Source of the DNA: Paralvinella palmiformis | Lineage: Eukaryota; Annelida; Polychaeta; Terebellida; Alvinellidae | NCBI GenBank assembly: GCA_025642065.1 | Contig: JAODUP010000012.1 | Coordinates: forward strand, 1,770,501 to 1,834,500 | DNA length: 64,000 nt | Direction of reading: 5' to 3' | Shown here: piece by piece, positions 11,352 to 22,561 of the stretch | Numbering within the stretch: the first letter of the stretch is position 1 | Layout of the letters: each line of letters opens with the position of its first letter | Program-made: the position numbers and the translations under genes | The notes under the pieces: model-generated | Database searches by the model: none | Seen by the model: the letters and a program-made list of their open reading frames with translations, nothing else | What the model was told of the DNA's origin: nothing

Positions 11352-11449
11352 AAGCCAAATCGTGTGTGCGTGTGTGTGCGCGCGTGTATGCACAGTGTGT
11401 GTGTGTGTGTGTGCGTGTGCGTCTCTCTCTCTCTCTCTCTCTCTCTGTT
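11352..11449. repeat. (GT)n(CT)n compound microsatellite
   Basis: GTGTGTGCGTGTGTGTGCGC runs through GT-rich repeats to a (TC)12 tract at about 11421-11446. Confidence 0.9.
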
Positions 11450-12177
11450 CAGATTATATATATAATCATTAAATGGTTTGGCTAACATGTATTGATAGAA
11501 ATATTGATGTTCGTTTACTACAATGCATACAGATCACATATGTACTGTATTTATATCTATAATAAAAATATTGTTGTCCATGTTTTTCTTTAATATATTA
11601 AATTAGATTACATGATCAATACTTACATTGACTTGATGTGGTTCTAGATTTTTCTTCATGGATCCGTAACACCGTCCCTTAATGTGGCACCCAATAATAC
11701 TAGACAATAATGTATCAGATTAAAGATAAAATAAAAATATTGATAACAAAATTAATTGTGAATTATCTTTTAGACAGAGATAAGAGATTAAATAAAATAT
11801 TAACTCTTTATTTTAAAACTGCAGGGAAAGGAACATTCATTGTAAAATGTGGAAATCACTTTTTAACATTATCAGGTATTGCACTAAACAGCTAAGGAGT
11901 GGAATAATAGTACTAGACTAGTACTATAGTCTAGACTTACCCTAGTTATTAACGGAATAACAATAGCATAGTACATCATCACTAGTCTTTATGCCAAAAT
12001 GTAACTTTTGGCAGTTTTGCTGAAGTTGTTATGACCCTTTTCCAAGGTAAGCATCACCAGAACCTTTGTTCTTGTTCCTGGTGTAATTATACAAAATTAT
12101 ATGTAAATTATGGAACAATAAACAAATCACAATCACTGTATGTCATTGTAGTGGTATATGATACTGCCATGTTGATA
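11450..12177. other. Intergenic, nothing recognised
   Basis: Two short open stretches (11710-11895 and 12031-12216) have no start context, splice sites or recognisable protein motif, and are probably chance. Confidence 0.4.
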
Positions 12178-12212
12178 CCAGAGAGCTTAAATATAATTAT
12201 AAATAGTCTTTG
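12178..12212 (+). mobile_element. LTR-like fragment related to Gypsy-1 U3
   Basis: CCAGAGAGCTTAAATATA followed by ATAAATAGTCTTTG matches, apart from an ATT insertion, the reverse complement of 24871-24898 in the right LTR of Gypsy-1 (GAGAGCTTAAATATAAATAG), which includes its TATA box. Similarity stops at about 12212. Confidence 0.5.
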
Positions 12213-12525
12213 TTGATACTTCGTGCAAACTGTGATCCGAAAGAGCCCCCTCAGCCTCGATCTGGGTGTACTCATGAATATTCAATAGGGCTGGTGTCGC
12301 GTGGAAACGCTCCCCTGAGCAATATCTCAGCTCAATAGCCGCAGCTGACAAAATATTACTAGAACTGGCATACGGCATTGAAAATGGTTAGATTTTTCAT
12401 TAAACGATTGAGTTTTAGTCTCGAATAAAATAATACTTCATTAAAATATCTTAATTTCTTATCAGAAATGGACATGAACAATATATCTGTAATTAATTTT
12501 CCGGGTTCAGATCTATATAACCTTA

Positions 12526-13509
12526 TGTAAAGTCATGGCCGATTGTCGAATTAATTTATGTTGTGAAGAATTAGTGATCGCTCGTTCGTGCCGCGTAACG
12601 GTTTGTGGGGGGCGCCTCCGTGGTGTAGCGGTAGCGTGTTGGACCACAGATCACTACCACCCGTGTTCGAATCCCGGCGTGGGCATATCTGAAGGTTGTT
12701 TCATCTTTCACTTCGTCTCATTACATTTGGAGGTCGCTCGGCCCATTTAGCCTACTATGTGCACAAAAGTGGCCGTAAAACAGCAATCATCATCATCATC
12801 ATCTTAACGGTTTGTGGCCGACCAATTGTGAGGTCAAATGGGTGTGAAACCATAGATCTCCGATTTATTGATGTGCGAAAAAAGTTGGTGGTCACCGGTT
12901 CCGTGCCGCTTGGGGATTTGTGGCCGGCCGGTTGTTGGGATCGCACCGGTGTAGATGTCGTAGCCGTGGGGTTTGGTTGGGTTTGGACTGTATTCACGTT
13001 TTCCTGGTGTGGGTTGAATGTGTGAAAGCTTTGTCAGTGAATGTTTGTAATGGTACAGCCAAGTCAGCGGAGATTGGATCAATTGACATGCGAGTATCCA
13101 CTGGACAACACGCTGATTGTGCTGGGGAGAGGGGGTATTTCCCCTGTATATACCGGTTTGGATGTATAGGAGGAGTTTTAAGTGAGGGATTATTCTCGAC
13201 TCAGCCAAGTCAGCGGTGATTGGACAACAACGCTGACGGTGCTGAGGGGACAGTTCCCTATATATTTCTGGATTTTTGTAGATTTTTTTTTTTTTTGGGG
13301 GGGGGAAAGTGGAATAGAGGTGATAGTTCTGGAGTGTATAGTTTCGAGGAGTGTATAGTTTTTGTACAGTTTTGAGTAGAGGAATAAAGTAGATTCGAGA
13401 CCACATGAGTTCGGAGTTTTGAAAGATAGAACTTAGGTAAGGCTGAGATCCGGGAAGGACGGACGGCCGGCCGAGCCCAGGGCCGCGTCCCGGATCTCGG
13501 TACTTTTCA
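12526..13509 (+). mobile_element. Solo LTR (family L), 984 bp including a nested SINE
   Basis: It begins TGTAAAGTCATGGCC and ends CGGTACTTTTCA, giving the TG...CA termini of an LTR. It is flanked by the 4-bp direct repeat CTTA (12522-12525 and 13510-13513), as expected for a target-site duplication. A second, shorter member with the same ends is at 15150-15481. Inside are two tandem promoter-like blocks beginning CAGCCAAGTCAGCGG (about 13058 and 13203), each leading to a TATA-like TGTATATA or CTATATAT. A GGAATAAAGTAGATTCGAG polyadenylation-type sequence follows near 13380. Without the SINE the LTR is about 775 bp. No internal domain is attached, so it is a solo LTR. Confidence 0.8.
12609..12804 (+). 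mobile_element. SINE family A, full copy with 13-bp target duplication
   Basis: This tRNA-derived SINE has an A box near TGGTGTAGCGGTAGCGTG and a B box GTTCGAATCCC. A conserved middle follows (TTTCATCTTTCACTTCGTCT), then the tail GTGGCCGTAAAACAGCAATC and (ATC)n. It is bounded by perfect 13-bp direct repeats TAACGGTTTGTGG at 12596-12608 and 12805-12817, showing insertion into the solo LTR by target-primed reverse transcription. It is the reference copy for the other family A members in the window. Confidence 0.93.
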
Positions 13510-13662
13510 CTTATACTTGTAGGTATTAATTTGTACTAATAAAATTACTATAATAAAATACGATAAGTTAATCATCGTCAATTAATTATGAACATATACT
13601 ATGATAGACTTGTAAATTATCGAAAAGAAGCTAATTAAGACAATGTTTAATTATGCGTACAG

Positions 13663-13964
13663 GCATCGAAGATCAGCGAGCATTGTCCCGGAGTAACAAC
13701 TGTATTTCGAGATCCGAGTACCAACATAGTTCACGAGTGCTCACAAGTTTGTTACTATAATGACATCGATTCCTCTCCCTACGATTGTCCGGAATTGTGT
13801 CCAGGTAAATTACTATGAAAGTCAACTAAAACTTAGGTTCAAACCCGACCAGCCGGGCTGTGTTGAGGAGGTTTCATCTTTCAAGTGGCCCCATTACTTT
13901 CGGAGAATGTGACGAACTGGAGTGACCATCTTCAGACACGCACTATGCCTGATGACTCTGTTGA

Positions 13965-14004
<40 letters not shown>

Positions 14005-16782
14005 TGTGTATTCCACTCGATACAACTAAATTACAAAAGATCTGTAATATGTTGGAGACTATAATAATATATCATCGTCACATATAATACAGTGAGAATC
14101 CGTTAATCCGACAAGGTTTGTCACATGAACTTGAATGTCGGAATGTCAAGTCCGTGACAAATCGGTAGTTTAGCTGTGTCATACATTTTTAGATCGCAAA
14201 GATATGCCGTTTTATGTAACAAAAATAATACGCAGCATCCATTGCAACCACAATGACACTTATAATCTCGTGGTATATTTATTTATTTTCAACAATAAGC
14301 CTGAAGCATGGTGACGTCAAAAACCAAAACAAACCAGCCGCGCTTTGCATTGTGGGATTTATAGGGGGGGTCCGCTGAGCAATAATACCGTGATAATCCC
14401 GCCATTTTAACCTTAAACGTCAATGTTCCGGATCTGTTATAATCATGCCAAAAACTAACTTCTACGTACCGTTTAACTCGACACCGAAAAAGTCGGCACT
14501 GTTGAAAAATTGTATTCCAAAACTGAAAATCAGATTATAACTATATATGCTAATCGTCTTTCATTGCTACTTTATAAAATGATATCAAAGTGTGGTATTC
14601 AACATTGTAAACCATAGTACAATAATATTCACTGCACATAACAAAAACTGTTAAAATGTGGTGTTCGTAGTAAATCACACTAAAATTATATTTAACGAAA
14701 AGAAGAAGAATAGATCCAGTATATTGGTAAATTTAATTTATTATTTATGGATATAATAATATGGTAAATTGCACTTACCAATATTATTATGTATGATCTG
14801 ATGGATAATATCTTACAATGACACTGTAATTATAAAAATTTGACTCGCAAATTGTCATTTCAAATCAAAACTACCCAACGCTTTCTCAACGTTTCATCCT
14901 GCGGCCAACACATGCCAACTTAAATGTTTATATTGCTTACTAATGGCATGACAATACGGTACGCAGGAGTTAGTTTTTGGCATGATTATAAAGCGGACCC
15001 CTATAAATCCCACAATGCAAAGTGCGCCTGGTTTGTTTTGGTTTTTGACGTCATCATGCAATGGGTCTATTATGACACAATAAATTACCAATCGGTGATA
15101 GTGCCACCATTGTGTTCAATAATCGTGCGCAAGTATACGGAATGGCATGTGTAAAGTCATGGCCGGTTGTCAAATTGATTGATGTTAGGAAGAATTAGTG
15201 ATTGCCCGTTCGTGCCGTTTGTGGCCGACCAATTATGGGTTCAAACTGGTGTGGAATCATATTCTTATATATATCTTGATTTTTGTATTTTTTTGTTTGT
15301 TCTGAAGTGGAGAGTTTCGAGGAGTGCAGAGTTTATGTACATGTTCGAGTAGAGTTTGTAGAGTGAGCAGAATTTATAGGAATAAAATAGATTCGAGACT
15401 ACATGAGTTCGGAGTTTTGAAAGAGACTGCTTAGCTAAGGCCGAGATCCGGAACGGGCCGGCCGCATCCCGGTACTTTTCATATGGTCAACGACGATATA
15501 GCAATTATCGCGTGTGGGCTGGTTAATTAACCATTACTGACAACGTGTCGGTGTGTCTTGCATGACTGAACCAGCAGAAACATTTTTGGATTTGCTAGAT
15601 AAACGATGTCCGGATTAACGGATTCTCACTGTTGTTTCATTGATTTCATTGTACTGAATAACCTCAAGAATATCCGGCAGTATAATACAACAGTATAGCA
15701 AATTGTTCTCCAAATATTGTTTCCCATGTTATTACCAGAAGAAAGTATACCAACATCAATAGTTATAAATGTATTTATGGCATAGAAAACAAAGTAATCA
15801 CATAGTAATCACAATTAAGGTATCCTATAATTTCAGATTTATGGAGATGCCTTCATTCGGGGCATACCACAAAGAGGAAAAAAGTGGGGGAACTATTGTT
15901 TTCTAGAACTACAACTGAGACCATTATTGAACCTAATTACTCACCAACTCTATCAAATGAACTGTGGGTTTACATCACCACTACTTTCCTATTATTAGTT
16001 TTAGTAGCTTTACTTTTGTTGATAATCAAAAGACATCACTGCAAAAGGTCAAGATATAATGATATTTCTCATGGAGCAGGTATATACTATAAACATGTTT
16101 GGTGTGATTTATGAAAAATAATAACCTTTAGTTGTCTAGGTAACATGCCAAATGTTTGAGAGGATTATGTTTGTTAGATGTAACCATAAATATGATTTCA
16201 TGTCTTAACGCAATAATTAGCATTATTCTATATCAACACGCAACAACAGAGAGATCTATAATAATAAAGGATAGTCATGGGATCAATTCAATTCTGTAAC
16301 TGATGATTATTAATTAAAACTGGAATTGATGAATTCAGAATTGATCACATCCACAAAAATAATTTACCACAAAATTTTTTCTTTGTTAAAAAGTAAGCAG
16401 TAAAATCCATGAAAAATGAACACTCACAGTGTAATGTTTCACCATGTCCATGAAATGTATTATAAATTAATGTTTATATTGAAAGATAAAATTAATAAAA
16501 TCAATAAATATTTTCTGTGCAAATCTTATTATAAGATCTATTAGAATTGGAATTGCTTGATTTGGAATTAATAAATTTGTTTATGGAATTGTGTTGAATT
16601 GGATTTAGAAGTGAAAGAATGGAACTGACCCCATTTGACTGATAATAGACCTCCCTGAAGATGATCCACATAGTGATTTAATTAATAAATTCATGACATT
16701 CCACCTTTTATCAAATGTCAATGGTGTATATACTTTATTGGTAGATATACTTTGATATGTTTAGATAAATAATCTTTATAAT

Positions 16783-16821
<39 letters not shown>

Positions 16822-17106
16822 GGTGCGTGTGTGTGTGTACAAATAATCTTATATTTGATTGGCATTTGTTTAATGAAAATATATTCTGGTTTAAAACAAT
16901 TCAGAAGTTTCTCTAAGAAATTAGCACACTGATCTATTATACCAGAAACATGTATCACTTATTTTCTTTCATTTCTAGTTACTTCAATAAGCATGTCCAA
17001 CATGATGGAGGGCAAGAGTGACAACAACAAGTTTACCCAGATCAATCAACATTCAGAAAATACCTTAGAAAGCAAACCTATGCTGCCACTGACATCATCA
17101 GTATAA
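13663..17106 (+). CDS. Single-pass membrane protein, cysteine-rich, 3' part (TNFR-like?)
   Basis: Three exons join cleanly: 13663-13804, 15837-16079 and 16979-17106, with TAA at 17104-17106. Acceptors are TTATGCGTACAG, ATAATTTCAG and TTTCATTTCTAG; donors are G|GTAAAT and G|GTATAT. Both internal introns are phase 1. The 170 residues seen begin in the ectodomain, with cysteines at 8, 26, 30, 42, 46 and 52 (HCPGV, HECSQVC, YDCPELCPG). A membrane helix spans about 91-111 (WVYITTTFLLLVLVALLLLI), with a KRHHCKRSR stop-transfer and a short Ser/Asn-rich tail ending PLTSSV. There is no death domain. Paired-Cys spacing plus this layout recalls TNF-receptor superfamily members, but one partial module is weak evidence. 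The 5' exons, including any signal peptide, were not found. Intron 1 contains a DNA transposon and a solo LTR. Confidence 0.72.
13852..13915 (+). mobile_element. SINE family A-like fragment
   Basis: A B-box-like GGTTCAAACCCGACC is followed by GAGGTTTCATCTTTCA and CCCCATTACTTTCGGAG. This parallels the middle of family A (TTTCATCTTTCACTTCGTCT, CATTACATTTGGAG). Both ends are missing. Confidence 0.45.
13964..14011. repeat. (CT)n(GT)n compound microsatellite
   Basis: About 12 TC units followed by about 11 GT units. Confidence 0.95.
14090..15631. mobile_element. pogo/Tigger-like DNA transposon remnant, non-coding
   Basis: The left end CAGTGAGAATCCGTTAATCC (14090-14109) is matched by its reverse complement GGATTAACGGATTCTCACTG at the right end (15612-15631), an exact 20-bp inverted repeat. 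A TA precedes the left end, while TT follows the right end where TA is expected. CAGT... and TTAATCCGGA-like words are known from pogo/Tigger termini. No transposase is readable. Inside, about 14304-14471 is repeated in inverse orientation at about 14956-15062 (phrases GACGTCAAAAACCAAAACAA, TTTGCATTGTGGGATTTATA and AATCATGCCAAAAACTAAC). The solo LTR at 15150-15481 is nested near the right end. Confidence 0.75.
15150..15481 (+). mobile_element. Solo LTR (family L), internally deleted copy
   Basis: It has the same ends as 12526-13509: TGTAAAGTCATGGCC at 15150 and CGGTACTTTTCA at 15481. It shares GAAGAATTAGTGAT, CGTTCGTGCCG, TTTGTGGCCGACCAATT, GGAATAAAATAGATTCGAGA and CATGAGTTCGGAGTTTTGAA. At 332 bp it lacks the GC-rich double-promoter section of the longer copy. 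Flanking 4-mers CATG and TATG differ by one base, consistent with an aged target duplication. It sits inside the pogo/Tigger-like element. Confidence 0.8.
16787..16818. repeat. (AT)n microsatellite in intron 2 of the membrane-protein gene
   Basis: About 15 AT units followed by CAGGGTGCGTGTGTGTGTGT. Confidence 0.9.
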
Positions 17107-17925
17107 ATTTATTATGGTCATAACAGGGTTGGGTTTGTGACATGACAGTGTCATATACCCATCATATACATCATAAACTGTCGTAAACCTCGATTCACTA
17201 TATTTTGATCTATTTTGCTTAGAATTAGTTGTGGATTATTATTATATCAGAATCAGTATATTTATATATTACAAACGTGAACATAAAATTTAACTCTTAC
17301 AGTATCACTATCTGTGGCTTGGTTGTGTAGCTTAGCACACAAGGACTGGTAACTTGTCATTCTCTCTGCACAGGGTGTTTGTTGGTGACCAGATATCTTG
17401 CACTTGGGCTTGAACTTTACCATCCACCGTCAGGCTCCTCCCCATGCATGGTCATTGGGAGGAGATTGGTTTGTGAGGGGATACTTGGATATGTGGGTGG
17501 ATACAGCCCTAATTTTGCACTGGCGATGGCAGATCAAGGGCTTCCTATACACATGCATGTTTGAAACTTACTGTACAAACTAATTTGTATGGTCTTTATA
17601 ATCATGTTTGATTTGTCTTGTTATTATCTGTTTTAGTATTGTTACCCTTTGAGTCTATTTGAGGTCAACTACCGGATGTGTCAACACCATTTTGCAACCC
17701 GTTAAAGGAGTATGTGGTGCCGTCTGGAGGGGGATAATGACAACACTGTTTAATTAACTGTACAACTATTATATTTTGTCTTATTATTTCTCAAAATATT
17801 TAACTATTATGTAAAATAACAACCGAAAGGTTTAGCGAGAGTCTCGGAAAATGTTATGCAATTACTATTAACTCATTTTATGTCTCATTTACGTGTATGT
17901 AACATATCATTTTCTAAATAAAAAT
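17107..17925 (+). other. Probable 3' UTR of the membrane-protein gene
   Basis: Sequence after the stop codon contains no gene. AATAAA at 17917-17922 is a candidate polyadenylation signal. A block at about 17313-17570 (TGGCTTGGTTGTGTAGCTTA onward) has a weak tRNA-like A box and could be a decayed SINE. Confidence 0.4.
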
Positions 17926-20204
17926 TGAGCTACAGATATACACCAGGACCAACCCAAGATGTCTTGCTTGACATCCAATTAATGAATATGTCTATTGAAT
18001 TAGCCCCTAAGCTCTAGAAACAAATAGCAGACGAATCAGGTCAACCGGTTTTGGCTACAAACAACACCTGTGTATGATAACCATAGTCTAATAATGAGGC
18101 CCTAACTTATTGTAAAATACTTTTACTTTTAGTGTTACAATATTATATCAATAATTTAAGCCATTCTAAAGACTACTTTTTAGATATGTCAAGGGAAAAT
18201 ATATCACAAATTTGTTGGCTATGCCAATATTTATTTCAAAAATATACTTTTGACAGTTTATGACACTATCAAACTTACCAACCCTGGTTCAAAAATAGTT
18301 GCACCCCTAAGAAACAACAGCAACATTTCCTGTAAAATATTAGGAATAATTTCATTACAAACCTTAATTTATATAAGCTCTTTTCTAAAAACATAATTCA
18401 ATCACTTATTTATGAATAAAACATTTCAGAGAGTGAGAGTGTGTGTGTGACTGTCACGGGTTTCGGAATAGCCAGTCAACCATACAGACACTCAATAGTA
18501 CGCATCCACACAAGCAATAATAAAGAGTGTTTAATTTGAAACACGAACTAGCTTTATATATACGACAAAGAATATAACTCACGGTCAATACATTCACGAT
18601 TGAACTTTATGTAAACCTGCTGACTACGACGTCATACAAAATTAATAAATGCGAATAAAATACAGTCGCTTCAACGATTACTAGTAAGTACTTACTAGGC
18701 ATGGTTTAAGGGCAGAATTGAATTACTCTGGTATTTATAAACGTATGTAAATACTTGTTAATATGCTAAAACAAAGTAAATTTAGAATATCAAACAATCA
18801 CACCATACAATGTATGAAGATTTGTCACTTGAAATATCATATTGTTCACTATAACGTATTGTATACCCACTTGTTCATCTTGTGAATGTATATAGTCCCC
18901 GCACGATCTTCTTTGATTGCAAATGTTCTATCACATAGTCGAGATCGTCAAACGACAACATATCCACAGAGGATATAACACTACAAAGTTCCTCTCTTAT
19001 GTTGTAACTCAGTTACATGGCCTGGAGCCACAAATTATAATTTTATGGATTATACTTAACAAAACTATTGTATTGTATTGTAGTCCTAAATAAATTCATC
19101 ATCATAAAATAAATTCGTCATCACAGTGAACTGTCTGTTGAGTTCACCAAATCCTCACCGGATTAAATACGGTATAAGAATACCGGCACCTGTCCTCCCT
19201 CCGAACACTAATTTTACTCTGCTAGTCTACGGCTGCACAAAATCTCCCCCAGGATTTACTACTACGCAGCAAGTGTCCTTCCTCGGATCACTACACCCAT
19301 TGAAACTAGTCACAAATACGGCATCCTCACCGGTAAATGGTGGGTATCTTTGCTCTCCCACACTCGAGCTCAACACAAGAACTTCATTTCCAACATCGTC
19401 ACTCAGCGTATGATCTGCATACTATGCTCCCTTAACTTGTCACAACGACTCTTTAATTACTATCAAGTTCGTCATGGATCTTCATCACGATTGCACCACG
19501 GAACTCGGACTAAACTTACACCAAAAATATACCTATTACTAATCAATCGAATATATTTTAATTGTTTGTGCTTAAACACATCACCTGTATTATACACAGG
19601 CATAATGTTCCTTACAACTATATATGTTTACACCCAATCCCAACTATCATAAAGAACTTTCCCAAACCAATAACCTCAATCACTTGTACTAGCAACTTCA
19701 AGACTATCAGCTGTTACGTCCACATCTTGTCCAATGGAATATGAGAATTACATCTAAAACCATTACCTTATGTTGTGAGGTAACACGAACCACTATTCAT
19801 CTCCCCCTATTAGGCTACTCATCTACATGTTATGCATCCCAAATAATAAACATTGCTACACTGTATACCCAGAAAATACATTCGCTATCTCCTACACACG
19901 AATACCTACCCAGCCTGCATTATTATAAATATCTCGAACATCGCATAACTACAACATATTTCCTCATAATATAGCTAGTGCTAGTTGCATGTTCATGATG
20001 CGTGAGGTAGCGCTTCTTGTGAAGTCCAACTGCAAACTGGTAACGATCTTGATTTCCAGGGAGTGTCGCCAGGCTGTCGGTTGTTTAGCACACCCTTGGT
20101 AACGATCTAGAAATCGCCCTCTCTATATAGCCAGTAAGCTGTTATCTGTACACACTTGTACAGTCGCGATTGATTAACGTTATAGCATTTTGCTTCCATA
20201 GAGA
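17926..20204. other. Intergenic, nothing recognised
   Basis: TGTCACGGGTTTCGGAATAG at about 18456 looks like the TG terminus of an LTR, with AATAATAAAGAGTG shortly after, but no partner was found. Open stretches at 19126-19974 (+) are low-complexity Thr/Leu/Ser readings without motifs. GGTAACGATCT occurs twice near 20039 and 20098. The phrase CCAGGCTGTCGGTTGTTTAG near 20070 has a relative at 25076 (CCAGGCTGTCGCTTAATCAG), another dispersed repeat. Confidence 0.35.
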
Positions 20205-20206
20205 AA

Positions 20207-20307
20207 GGGTGAGACCTCCCTTACCCACCCCTTATCCGCACTTTGTGCCTCGCATAATGGATTGGCCCTTGTTTAGACCCCCACCCAAAAATACTGGATC
20301 CGCCCGA
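20207..20307. mobile_element. Possible hAT-type 3' terminus cut by Gypsy-1
   Basis: The sequence runs through CCCCCACCCAAAAATACTGG into GGATCCGCC. This resembles the GGATCCGCCACTG-type end of some hAT elements and MITEs (compare the left end CAGTGGCGGATCC at 55515). It breaks off exactly where the Gypsy-1 LTR starts at 20308. Confidence 0.3.
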
Positions 20308-20485
20308 TGTCACGATCTTCACTGATCATGTAAATTGCGTTTGGCCTGAGTTACTTAACAACACCACATGTCAACATTACTAGTCCGAGCACACCTTATT
20401 ACTCCTTTCTGATTGGTCCATATTATATCTATTGCAGTTACAAACACAATCATTAGGGGCGCCACACGTATATGAGATTATAACA
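20308..20485 (-). mobile_element. Gypsy-1 3' LTR (deleted form)
   Basis: It begins TGTCACGATCTTCACTGATC and ends GAGATTATAACA. It aligns with the right LTR from 24796 but lacks about 53 bp between two ACAACACCA words, and 15 bp more before them. The lost part carries the TATA box. A C9 run just inside (20493-20502; G-rich on the - strand) is a plausible polypurine tract. Confidence 0.85.
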
Positions 20486-20937
20486 TTTAAAGACCCCCCC
20501 CCTATCTAAAGAGCTTCTGCGAGTTTTCTATGCAGTACAATTTTAATAAACCAACACTATAATGTATATCTATTCACAATTTAGTTTGCTGACCTAGTAC
20601 TTTACTGGTTCTAACTTTTAAACTCCTAAACAACACAACACTGTACTCAAGTGAATATCGATTGAACATAGAAACTATTAACTATTTCTTTAGATAAACT
20701 GATCTGCCTTCAGAACTAAAGCTAACTACTTAATCCACATTTAGATCCTTACAATAGTTACAGGTAATTAATATGATAATAGATCATAAACGCATACTGT
20801 ATAATAACTTTAACTGTATAATCCTGTAACTTTAAAATATCCAACTGGTACTCATATCGAGTATCCACCATTAAGTTACTGATAAACCAACATAGCGTTC
20901 ATTTGATAGTCCTTATGCCAATAAGAGGCCTATTTAT

Positions 20938-22440
20938 TTCATGGTTGTCAACATTGGCTCTGGTCTTGGACTGTGTGTGTTAGGTGTAGGTCTACAATTA
21001 ACAGCAGTACTATCTGGTTGGATATCAGGTGGAACCTCTTGGTCATGGTTATCATGGTCATCTGGTACATCATCCATGATAGGGGGCATAATGCATGTAG
21101 GTTGAAATGATGGGTTGATCACACGCTCGTTTCTACGATATGTCTGTCCATTTTCGGTGGTGACGATATGTGACCTTGGAGTGTCACTTTTACCTGTGAC
21201 GACTGCCTTATCCCATGTGTCGTGTAAACGAATACTCACATTATCACCAACTTTAGGTGATTGTCGCTGTTTTGCACTCCTGTCATAGAAATGTCTTTGA
21301 CGTTGTTGACGTTTAGCCAGATTAGGTCTATCTTGAACAACTCTTGGATTTAGTGCACTTGCTGCACACGGCAATTTATCCCACAGCCGCGACTCATTAG
21401 AATTTGTGCAGGGGAGTACTGACTTCCAGACAATGGCGTGTTCCGGTATTGTAGTAACGCAATATGTTGATCAGCTCCATCCTCATGAGCTTTGGGCATT
21501 ATTTATTTTATGATTCCAAAACGCTCACCCTGTCCATTCTATTGTGCGTAAGTAGGACTAGAGGTTGTTAAACGAAATCCCCATCCAACTGCGAAGTTGA
21601 TCATCAAGTGACTGCTGAATGGCATATTGTCGCTGACTATTTCCTGTGAAATTCCATGTCTTGCTAGGATAGGTTTCAGTGCTGTTATAACACCTTCTGC
21701 TGTCTTGCTAGTTCTAACGACTTCTGGGTATTTGTATGTGTAGTCTACTACCACCAAATAATCATGTCCACGGAACGTCATAATATCAGAAGCCAACTTT
21801 GTCCATGGTTGGTCAGGAACATCATGTGAAATCATGGGCTGCTTCTGATTTTGCCGCCTGAACTTAGCACATGTGGAACATTTAGCAACGAAATTAGTAA
21901 TGTCCTTCATCATGTTGGGCCAATATAGAATATCTCGAGCCCTGGAATGACACTTCTCAATTCTGAAGTGGCCCTCATGCAGTTGTTGCAAAAGTTCATT
22001 CCTCATTGATGCTGGAATAATGAGGTGTTCACCCACAAGCAAAAGATCATCTTCTAAATGAATCTCATCACGCACATTCCAATATGCATATAGCTGTGGT
22101 GAAATATTACTTCTATATTTTGGCCACCCATGAGTTATGTATTGCTTCAAATGTGTGAAATGCTCATCCTCACGAGATGCTGTTTCCAGAACTTGTAGTT
22201 TTGCAGGAGTTACTGGAAACCGCTCTATTATACTGTGTATCCTCAATTCTGACCTTATTGATTGGGGGTTGTTATCAGTGATGTACGCGCGTGATAGTGC
22301 ATCGGCGATATACATCTTGGATCCTTGTACATATCGCACATTGAGCTTGTATCTCAGTAATTTCAGCAACATGATCTGTAATCGAGGTGACGCCTTATGG
22401 AGTGGTTTACATGTAATGTTCTCCAGGGGTTTATGATCAC
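20938..22440 (-). pseudogene. Gypsy-1 integrase and C-terminal tail
   Basis: On the - strand the RNase H end DHKPLENITCKPLHKASPRL leads to the GSKMYIADALSRAY motif. The HHCC zinc domain follows (HEGHF, CSTCAKF), then the core with W..LASDIMTFRGHDYLVVVD (first Asp), EIVSDNMPFSS (second Asp, where SDNGPFSS is usual) and, after a TAG stop, NGQGERFGIIK (third residue, Glu). The region near 21370-21540 holds further stops and a shift around SPAQILMSR. The tail from about 21374 (NLAKRQQRQRHFYDRSA, VGDNVSIRL) is the usual post-integrase basic/GPY-like region, ending at 20938. Confidence 0.88.
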
Positions 22441-22477
22441 TTTGTACGTCTACCTCTTGACCATATATATAGTGATG

Positions 22478-22561
<84 letters not shown>

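Noticed and set aside
12755..13406. - strand open frames of 80 and 190 codons
   Set aside because: They lie wholly inside the solo LTR and nested SINE and mirror their GC-rich sequence. There are no motifs.
13940..13960. Hammerhead-ribozyme-like CTGATGA words (also near 41953 and 45310)
   Set aside because: Single CTGATGA words without the matching GAAA core and stems around them.
19126..19974. Chain of + strand open frames as a possible gene
   Set aside because: Low-complexity Thr/Ser/Leu/Tyr readings, no splice sites in phase, no motif, and no agreement between neighbouring frames.
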